A stretch of DNA of 11,704 nucleotides from Oehlia diaphana. Lineage: Eukaryota; Glomeromycota; Glomeromycetes; Glomerales; Glomeraceae. The notes under the pieces were generated by a model, which saw nothing but the letters and a program-made list of their open reading frames with translations, was not told the DNA's origin and did not search any database. Shown here one piece after another: positions 6,389 through 11,704 of the stretch; position 1 is the first letter of the stretch, and each line of letters opens with the position of its first letter. Made by a program: the position numbers and the translations under genes. Location of the stretch: contig QZLH01001925.1 in assembly GCA_003833135.1 (NCBI GenBank), positions 8,244 through 19,947 of the forward strand. Reading direction: 5' to 3'.

Positions 6389-7449
6389 CTACAAAAAAAG
6401 AAAAAAAGAAACGTTAAAAAACGTTTCAGACAAACAAAAACTAGAAGTTGTGTAAATATACAAACTCACCATTTTTAGGACTGGTAAGTTTCACAAAGAA
6501 ATTTACTGTTTTCAACTTCTAGTTCAAATTGAAATTCCCAGAGAATCTATAAAAAAAATAAATAAAAAGAAACGTTAAAAATATTTCTAATAATAAAAAA
6601 TAAAAAATAAAAACGAAAGCTTCACAAAATTTTGCAAAACTTACCGTTTCTATAGTCAGAAACTTCAAAGTTCTACAAATAAAATAAAAGGAAACGTTAA
6701 TTAACATTCCCAATAAAAAAATATATGGTAATTTCGTGAAATTTACAAAACTTACCGTTTCTATACTCAAAACCTAAATAAAGAAAGGAATGTTAGTAAT
6801 GTTCCTAATAAAAAAAACAAAAAAAATGAGTTTTACGAAACTCACCATTTTTTTTAAAAATTTCTAAATCCCTAAAGACCCAAATCTTCAAATCTTACAA
6901 ATAAAATAAAAAGAAACTTATTAGTAAATATTTTCCTGATAAAAAACAAAAAAAAAGTATTATTTCGTAACTTTTAGTTATCACCAAATTACAAGACTCA
7001 ACTTACGGAACCTACAAAAAAAGTAAAGGGAAATGTTAATAAACATTTCCCTTTTATTAAAATTTTTAAAATTTCACGAAACTTACCCATCACTATCCAG
7101 GATTCAAACATCCTGAAGCCTAAAAGAAAAAAAAGGAAATGTTAGTAACATTTCCCAATTAGAAAAGAGAAAATTTTGTAATGAAATGTACAAAACTTAA
7201 CATTTCCCTAATTTCTAAATTTCCAGAAGCCGAACTTACAAAAAAAAAAGAAACGTTCAGTTAGAACGTTTCTTAAAGAATAAAATTAAAAAATAAATAA
7301 TTAAAAAAATGTAAGTTTCAAATATCGAAACTTATCATATCATCATATCCAAGTCCCAAAGCCGAAAGAATTGATACCTACAAAATAAAGAGAAAATTAA
7401 AAAATAAAAAAAATAAAAATAAAAAATGTAAGTTTTATTCAAAACTTAC
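6389..7449 (-). repeat. intron-like unit array, subfamily A (about nine units)
   Basis: Read on the minus strand, intron-like segments run 7449-7378, 7335-7235, 7200-7120, 7086-7012, one with unclear donor ending at 6894, 6845-6774, 6755-6673, 6644-6547 and 6469-6389, about 72-101 nt long. Donors are GTAAGT or GTGAGT except at 7335 (ATAAGT) and 7200 (TTAAGT). Acceptors are TTTGTAG, TTTATAG, TTTTAG or TTGTAAG after T-rich tracts. Exon-like pieces run from 18 nt (6756-6773) to 77 nt (6470-6546). Donor hairpins include GTAAGTTTT/AAAACTTAC at 7428-7449. Branch-region hairpins include 11-bp and 10-bp perfect stems at 7248-7274 and 7028-7051. Joined pieces give no sustained reading frame. Apparent frames such as 6519-6770 are read-through of T-rich introns. 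Confidence 0.7.
7028..7051 (-). repeat. branch-region hairpin, example of subfamily A
   Basis: GGGAAATGTT and AACATTTCCC form a perfect 10-bp stem around four bases. The minus-strand loop region reads TATTAAC, a branch-site-like sequence, 16 nt before the acceptor at 7012. Comparable stems occur at 6408-6427, 6690-6711, 6787-6805, 7135-7156 and 7248-7274. Confidence 0.75.
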
Positions 7450-7551
7450 TAATTCATTCCAAGATGCTAATCTATAGCAACACTGAAGCCAAGTGGCGTC
7501 CAACATTGAAAAATCTAACTAAAAGTCAACGCTGAAAGAACCGTTGGATAC

Positions 7552-8842
7552 CTATAAAAAAAAAAATAAAATTAAAAAAACACTAAAAAAAATACAAGAT
7601 TTGTATCGTATTATGAATCTTGGGTCTTTTTTTCCGTTCTTCAGAACTTGGAAGCCCACCTGACCTATAAAAAAATATAAGAACGGTTAGTAAACCATTC
7701 ATAATAATAAAAAAATAAAAAAAATACAAGATTCGTATCATACCTTATGAATCTTTAGGTTTTTCTGTTCTTCAGAAGGCCACCCGAAACCTAGAAAAAG
7801 AAAAAAACGGTTATTAGTAACCGTTCATAATATTTTTTTAAAAAAATAATAATAAATAAACCAAGGTTCATGTATACTTACGAATTTTGGTTTTTCTGTT
7901 CTTTGGAACTCGGAAGTTTAAAAAAAGAAGAACAGTTATTGTTTACCATTCGTAATATTTTTTAAAAAAATACAAGATTCGTATATATATACTTATGAAT
8001 CTTTGATTTTGGTTTTTTCCCATTCTTTAGAACACAAAAGCCCATCTGAATCTAAAAAAAAAGAAAGAACAGTTAGTAAACCGTTCATAATAATAAAAAA
8101 AAATAAAAAAAAGTAAAGATTCGTACTTACGAATTTTTGGGTTTTTTGTTCTTTGGAAGCCCACCTGATCTATAAAAAAAAGAAAGAACGGTTAGTAACT
8201 GTTCCAAAATATTAAAAAAAAGAAATAGAACCAAGATTTGTACTTACTTACGATTCTTGGTTCCTTTGTTCTTTGGAAGCCCACCTGAGACATCAAACCT
8301 ATAAAAAAAAAAGAAAAGAATGGTTAGTAATAATTGTTTCAAAATATTAAAAAAAGAAAAATAAATAAACCAAAGATTTGTACTTACTTATGAATCTTGG
8401 TTCCTCTTCTTCCGATCTTTGAAAGTCTACCCAAAAACTAAAAAATAAAAGAAAGGAATGGTTAGAAACCGTTCATAATATTAAAAAAAAAATAAAAAAA
8501 AATCAAGATTCGTAATTAGTAGTTACTTACGAATCTTGATTTTCCATTCTTCAGAACTAGAAAGCCCGTCTGAAATCTAAAAAAAAGTAAAGAATGGTTA
8601 TTAGTAACCGTTCATAATATTTTGTATAAAAAAAAGAAAAAAAACAAAACCAAGATTCGTATATACTTACGAATCTTGATTCTTTTCCATTCTTCAGAAC
8701 CAGGAAGCCCGTCTGAAACTTCAAAAAAAGAAAGGAACGGTTATTAGTAACCATTCTATAATATTAAAAAAAAACAAATAAATAAACCAAGATTTGTACT
8801 TACGAATTTTGGTTCATCTATTCATCAAAAATTCACTGAACC
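7552..8842 (-). repeat. intron-like unit array, subfamily B (about ten units)
   Basis: Minus-strand donors lie at 8803, 8670, 8530, 8391, 8251, 8130, 7996, 7881, 7748 (or GTATGA at 7743) and 7614, spaced 115-140 bp. Acceptors lie at 8842, 8719, 8577, 8438, 8299, 8170, 8052, 7791, 7665 and 7552; one near 7916 lacks AG. GTAAGT is intact in six donors and reads ATAAGT, ATAAGG or ATAATA in four. Most branch regions carry TACTAAC or TACTAAT within a foldback GGTTA...TAACC. Exon-like pieces (about 37-55 nt) share TCAGGTGGGCTTCC near the start and end in GATTC or AATTC. In one frame many encode S-G/D-G-L-P followed by a charged stretch, but the frame is not kept from one piece to the next. Hence the coding meaning, if it ever existed, is lost. 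Confidence 0.72.
8651..8678 (-). repeat. donor-site hairpin, example of subfamily B
   Basis: CAAGATTCGTA (8651-8661) and TACGAATCTTG (8668-8678) form a perfect 11-bp stem with a 6-nt loop. On the minus strand the donor C|GTAAGT at 8670 lies across the base of the loop, so the exon's last bases and the first GTA are paired with intron sequence. An equivalent 11-bp stem lies at 8504-8538, around the donor at 8530. Confidence 0.8.
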
Positions 8843-8963
8843 TATAAAAAAAAAGAAAGAAATAGTTAGCAACCGTTCTGAAATATTAAAAAAAAATAAA
8901 AACCAAGATTCTTAAGAATCATGATTCTAAATCCCATCCTCCTTCCCCTTTCACCGTTTTTTA

Positions 8964-9196
8964 CCTTAAAGTCCAGTTTCATGAACAAGCCAGCATCCTC
9001 CTAGTATGTGTCTTACAAAAAAAAATAATAAAAAGAAATATTATTTTGTTTCTTTACTTTATCCCTTCCTCCATTTTCCATTTTTACCTTAAAGTTCAGT
9101 TTCATAACCAAGCCGATGTCTTACAAAAAAAATAATGATAAAGAAATGTTAAAAAAAATTAAAAAAAATATAAGTAGGTTTTAAAACAAAACTTAC
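8964..9196 (-). repeat. intron-like units, subfamily C, upstream end of the array
   Basis: Two exon-like copies share CTTTAAG|GTAAAA donors at 9087 and 8964, and GTAAG acceptors after T runs at 9120 and 9012. Exons are 9088-9119 and 8965-9011, and both contain GAAACTG...CTTTAAG. The first donor is GTAAGT at 9196. Upstream of it a minus-strand frame from about 9403 encodes a low-complexity Ser/Pro/Phe/Leu stretch (for example SLPYRPFPFLSSFPSLF). This could be the first exon of an ancestral transcript, but I see no promoter or known protein. Confidence 0.55.
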
Positions 9197-9218
9197 ATTA
9201 CTTCCAAGAAAAATTGGC

Positions 9219-9320
9219 AGAAGAAGGTGTGAGGAAAGGGGGAGAATGAAAAGGGAAGGGAAGGACGAAAGGAAAGGAAAAGGACGATAGGGGAGGGATG
9301 AAGTGGAAGGGAAAGGAGAG
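9219..9320 (+). other. 102-bp purine-rich tract
   Basis: Only 8 of 102 plus-strand bases are pyrimidines. The tract is made of GGAAGG- and GGGAAA-type blocks with no strict period. Such tracts can adopt triplex structure and show strand-asymmetric replication slippage. On the minus strand it is the pyrimidine-rich sequence at the head of the intron-like array. Confidence 0.75.
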
Positions 9321-9453
9321 TTTAAAAAAGATGATCCTTTTTTAAACTTTTGATATGCGTAACATGTGACATGGCTATTCGACCAATGTTTATTCAATTT
9401 CAAATATCCTTTTTGCTATAAATATAAATTATAATTATTTTTAATTAAATAAA

Positions 9454-9523
9454 AATTCAATAGCTCAGTTGTTAGGTTATGAGACATGATAACTGAGTTA
9501 TCTGGTTCAATTCTAAGGTGAAC
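9454..9523 (+). pseudogene. decayed tRNA-like sequence (possible SINE head)
   Basis: TAGCTCAGTTGTTAGGTTA matches the internal A box of a tRNA gene. GGTTCAATTCT, about 30 bp downstream, matches the B box. Between them GTTAT and ATAAC can pair as an anticodon stem around eight bases including CAT. The acceptor and T stems pair poorly and the D-arm spacing is disturbed, so it is not a working tRNA. It could be a tRNA-derived SINE head or an old tRNA pseudogene. An A-rich stretch follows at about 9524-9555, which would fit a SINE tail. Confidence 0.5.
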
Positions 9524-9575
9524 AAAAATAAAAAAATAAAAAATAAAATAATAATATGCCGGCAATGTTGATAGC

Positions 9576-9742
9576 ATTGAACAACAATGAATAATGTGTT
9601 GAATTACACATTAGAGTTGAACAATGCATATATTAATATTATGTGTTGGTATACTCCAGTATACAGATGTTGATTAATATCGTAAATCATGTTGAACAAC
9701 TAGCTAGTGTTGATCAACATATATACTGGTATGAATCAACAC
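9576..9742. repeat. right subterminal GTGTTGANCAAC motifs
   Basis: Copies or partial copies lie at 9576 (ATTGAACAAC), 9596 (GTGTTGAATTAC), 9616 (GTTGAACAA), 9691 (GTTGAACAAC), 9707 (GTGTTGATCAAC) and 9733 (inverted, GAATCAACAC). The same motif clusters inside the left end of the insert, which supports treating 5924-9764 as one element. Confidence 0.65.
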
Positions 9743-9764
9743 TTACCGAACTTTCTGATGTATG

Positions 9765-10643
9765 TGATTTTATGATTAAATCATATTTTTGACACTTCTA
9801 GACAGAAACTGATAATGAAGAAATGAGTATTGGAATTAGAGAACAGAAGCAAGATACATGACATATCCTCTTTCAATCACTAATTAAAACTATTCCACCA
9901 GAAGCTATCATGAAAGTATGGCATATACGAGCAACTGGAACTAAAAAATAGGTCATTATGTAATCCTGCTTAATGAAACAACACATTTATGTACTTGCCT
10001 TCTTTTAATCAATAAAGGGTTGGTATGCTGTCATTTTCTTTATATTGGTATGTATTCCCAATATGCAACATTTCATATAAGCATAATTCCAAACTGATGG
10101 TACTTGAATACCAATATTCATCCAAATGATCTTTTGCAACAACATTCTTCTATTCTGGTATGTGGCATAACACAAGAAAATGTAGAAAATGTAGAAACAG
10201 AAAAAAGTATCAACTTTCAGCAATTTTTTTTATTTCAGGTTAATTCACATGGTTCTCAACTACCTGTAAAATCAAGTAAAGCCATTTACGCAGAATTATT
10301 TGGGTTATCAAAGAAGGGTATTGATTGTGCACTTAAGACAAATATGCAAAATGAGTTAGTGAACTTACTCAAGGCTTTTATCTATAATGCATAGAATAAG
10401 AATGTTCAGGAAGTAGAACTCTTTGCTGATGTTAATAGTCCCGCTATTATCAAGCACAAAGAACGGCCTCCAAAAAGATTTAAGTCAAATGTTAAATTGT
10501 CTTCATCTAAGGAATCTAAACGAGTGTTAAAAAATAGTACGCAGGTTAACATAATAGATCATGGTGTTATAGATGAAACAAAGGGAAGAAGGTGCGAGAA
10601 GTGTAAGCAGTATGGATATTACTCAAAGACGTGTCAAAACTAA
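9765..10643 (+). pseudogene. MULE-2 transposase relic, C-terminal part (SWIM and zinc knuckle)
   Basis: C-terminal continuation of the relic at 5133-5923. The frame through ETDNEEMSIGIREQKQDT crosses TGA at 9859-9861. It then reaches MKVWHIRATGTKK and shifts by about one base near 9949-9953. It resumes with HYVILLNETTHLCTC. The SWIM finger is CxCx9CxH with Cys codons at 9990, 9996 and 10026 and His at 10032, the same spacing as MULE-1. TGA at 10095-10097 lies where PN-R-WYL is expected. TAG at 10392-10394 follows FIYNA. The same frame continues to TAA at 10641, with a basic stretch (RPPKRFKS) and a CCHC-type knuckle CEKCKQYGYYSKTC in which the His is Tyr. No intron is needed. Earlier stops near 9790 and 9799 sit close to the insertion edge. 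Confidence 0.82.
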
Positions 10644-10906
10644 TACATTTTATATAGCATATATAACATATATGTTTAGCATTTATAGAATGTATGTATA
10701 TGCTGCTCTTGTACGTAATTTATATTACATAATTTTACAATAAAAAATGTCACAGTTAAAGTCACATGTTCCTTCTTAAATATTATAAAAATTGATGTCA
10801 TATAATCCAAGTTCAAACACCCCATGTACAAATAGAAATCGCCAAAAATAAAATAAAAGATTTTTTAATTATATGAAAGGATAAAATATCAAAATTTTTT
10901 AATATT
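10644..10906. other. AT-rich spacer between the MULE-2 and hAT relics
   Basis: No gene, no clear terminal repeat and no target duplication seen. It should contain the lost 3' end of the MULE-2 element and the 3' non-coding end of the hAT element, which converge here. Confidence 0.6.
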
Positions 10907-11617
10907 TTATTTAATTTTTTCTTGTTCTAACCAAGATTTTAAGCATAAACATGCTCGTGTTGTATTAGCATCAATTTTGTTATGTGTTTGACTAAATTGG
11001 TTTCCTGCAATTGAAAAAAACTGTTCACAAGGAACAGATGTTGGCATTATAGCTAAGTAGTCCTTTGCCATTTTTGATAATGTTGGATATTCCATAGAAT
11101 GGTTTTTCCACTATTCTAAAGATACTATTTCATCACCTGGTGAGTTAAAAGTAAAATAAAGTTCTAATTCATTTAAAACAAGCTGTGGAGTTTGATTTGG
11201 TGCTATTAAATTGCAAAAAAAATTTCTTGTTTCAATTGCTGATAAACTCATTAAATGACGCTGAGAAGTCTGAATGGGTTGAGATGGTATATGAGTATCA
11301 TCAGATTCTCTATAATTGGCTATTGCTCTACGAATTGGTTCAAAAATATTATTTTGAGACATATCACCATATGCTAATTTTTTATAACAGAGATCAAAAA
11401 AGGCTGGAATATATAATACCTCACTTATTTCATCAAAATAATTTGTAAAACCACAGTTCATTTCATCTACTTGGTCTTGTAAGATAAAATTTTCACTTCG
11501 AAATTGATTTAAGTGCATTCTAATACCTTCAAAAAGTAATTTAACTTCACCAATAGTTGGATAACTAGAAGCAGATATCACTCTTGTTACTGATGCAAAA
11601 GAAGCTAATAACACTGG
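10907..11617 (-). pseudogene. hAT transposase relic, C-terminal half with dimerisation domain
   Basis: One minus-strand frame runs from about 11617 to the TAA at 10907, interrupted by TAG at 11113-11111. Beyond the TAG it continues WKNHSMEYPTLSKMAKDYL, so the stop replaces the first Trp of an expected EWWKNH. The last 60 residues match the hAT C-terminal dimerisation region (YPTLSKMAKDYLAIMPTSVP, CEQFFSIAGNQ, ACLCLKSWL). The upstream 167 residues fit the helical region before it (FEGIRMHLNQF, IPAFFDLCYKKL). The BED finger and the first catalytic residues are missing. A TGA precedes the frame at about 11618-11623 and TACATATCGG repeats follow, so the 5' part was lost or displaced. The first codon of the open frame is GTG, not a credible start. 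Confidence 0.83.
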
Positions 11618-11630
11618 TCAAAATTGATGC

Positions 11631-11704
11631 TATCGGGTACATATCGGGTACCTATATATCAGTGACTAATCAGATACATATCGGACATTTATTACATATC
11701 GGGT
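11631..11704. repeat. TACATATCGG repeats at the right edge
   Basis: TATCGGG at 11631 is followed by TACATATCGGG at 11638, TACATATCGG at 11675 and TACATATCGGG at 11693, irregularly spaced. They begin where hAT coding homology stops and may be subterminal repeats of another element continuing beyond the window. Confidence 0.65.

Larger units (their letters stand above)
5924..9764. mobile_element. 3841-bp non-coding insert with imperfect TIRs, carrying the intron-like array
   Basis: It interrupts the MULE-2 relic: central-domain homology stops just before it and C-terminal homology resumes just after. The left end reads CATACATCAGGAAGTT and the right end, reverse-complemented, CATACATCAGAAAGTT. 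Weaker similarity continues to about 28 bp. Both subterminal regions carry GTGTTGANCAAC motifs. No transposase frame exists inside, so it is non-autonomous. Superfamily is undetermined. A target duplication is unclear: TGATTTT occurs at 5906 and at 9765 but is offset 10 bp from the left terminus. The interior (about 6389-9196) is a tandem array of intron-like units on the minus strand. Confidence 0.65.

Noticed and set aside
6519..6770. 83-codon minus-strand frame that looks like a membrane protein
   Set aside because: The hydrophobic Phe/Leu/Ile stretches are T-rich intron-like tracts read in frame; it spans two predicted introns.
8557..8754. 65-codon minus-strand frame
   Set aside because: It reads straight through an exon-like piece and the intron-like segments on both sides, so it is not an independent gene.
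6389..9196. CRISPR array
   Set aside because: Unit lengths and both 'repeat' and 'spacer' parts vary and diverge together, the signals are splice-like, and the context is eukaryotic transposons.
6389..9196. microRNA or siRNA hairpin cluster
   Set aside because: The stems are only about 8-11 bp, too short for usual Dicer substrates; kept only as a remote possibility.
9454..9523. functional tRNA gene
   Set aside because: Acceptor and T stems do not pair well, the D-arm spacing is off and the anticodon loop has eight bases.
5906..9772. TGATTTT as a firm target duplication of the 3.8-kb insert
   Set aside because: The left copy lies 10 bp outside the terminal repeat while the right copy abuts it, and the motif is common in such AT-rich DNA.
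10005..10223. 72-codon minus-strand frame
   Set aside because: Antisense to the SWIM region of the MULE-2 relic, where conserved Cys/His spacing identifies the true strand.
11185..11448. 87-codon plus-strand frame
   Set aside because: Antisense shadow of the hAT relic.

Overview
The window looks like eukaryotic, AT-rich, repeat-choked accessory DNA, most probably from an arbuscular mycorrhizal fungus (Rhizophagus-like Glomeromycotina). This rests on the mix of pogo/Tigger, MULE and hAT transposase relics, the short fungal-type introns and the base composition; it is an inference from recalled family resemblance, not a database match. No intact host gene is visible. Almost everything is mobile DNA in different states of decay, nested inside other mobile DNA.

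Layout, left to right. Positions 1-359 hold short repeats and a GC-rich hairpin block whose right end looks like a hAT-type terminus. Positions 361-1305 are the 5' half of a pogo/Tigger transposon on the minus strand, with its terminus, a flanking TA, a field of TTCGTTA repeats, and a transposase cut off just after the first catalytic Asp. Positions 1345-4482 are a whole MULE (MULE-1): 143-bp terminal inverted repeats with three differences, a perfect 10-bp target duplication CCAAAAAAGG, and a minus-strand transposase of about 650 codons. That transposase can be followed through one 153-nt intron, two in-frame TGA codons and a 214-bp hAT-type MITE (3662-3875) with 8-bp target duplications. Positions 4485-5132 are AT-rich with two families of roughly 19-bp repeats, a 20-bp perfect palindrome and a C-rich tract.

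Positions 5133-10643 hold a second, 5'-truncated MULE transposase pseudogene on the plus strand (MULE-2). It is split by a 3841-bp insert at 5924-9764. The insert has imperfect terminal inverted repeats beginning CATACATCAG, and clusters of a GTGTTGANCAAC motif near both ends. Its interior is the most unusual part of the window. Read on the minus strand, about 22 tandem intron-like units run from about 9196 to 6389. Most show a GTAAGT-type donor, a TACTAAC-like branch sequence, a T-rich tract and an AG acceptor, separated by exon-like pieces of about 18-100 nt. In many units the donor lies in one short hairpin and the branch sequence in another. A decayed tRNA-like sequence and a purine-rich tract lie at the upstream end of the array.

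Positions 10907-11617 carry the C-terminal half of a hAT transposase on the minus strand with one internal TAG. The window ends in TACATATCGG repeats.

The elements record a history. At the identified Trp, Arg and Gln positions, the in-frame stops in the transposase relics fit single C-to-T or G-to-A changes. Several lost donor sites in the array fit CpG decay across the exon-intron boundary. One MULE-1 stop codon is present in both copies of the MITE target duplication, so it was there before the MITE inserted.
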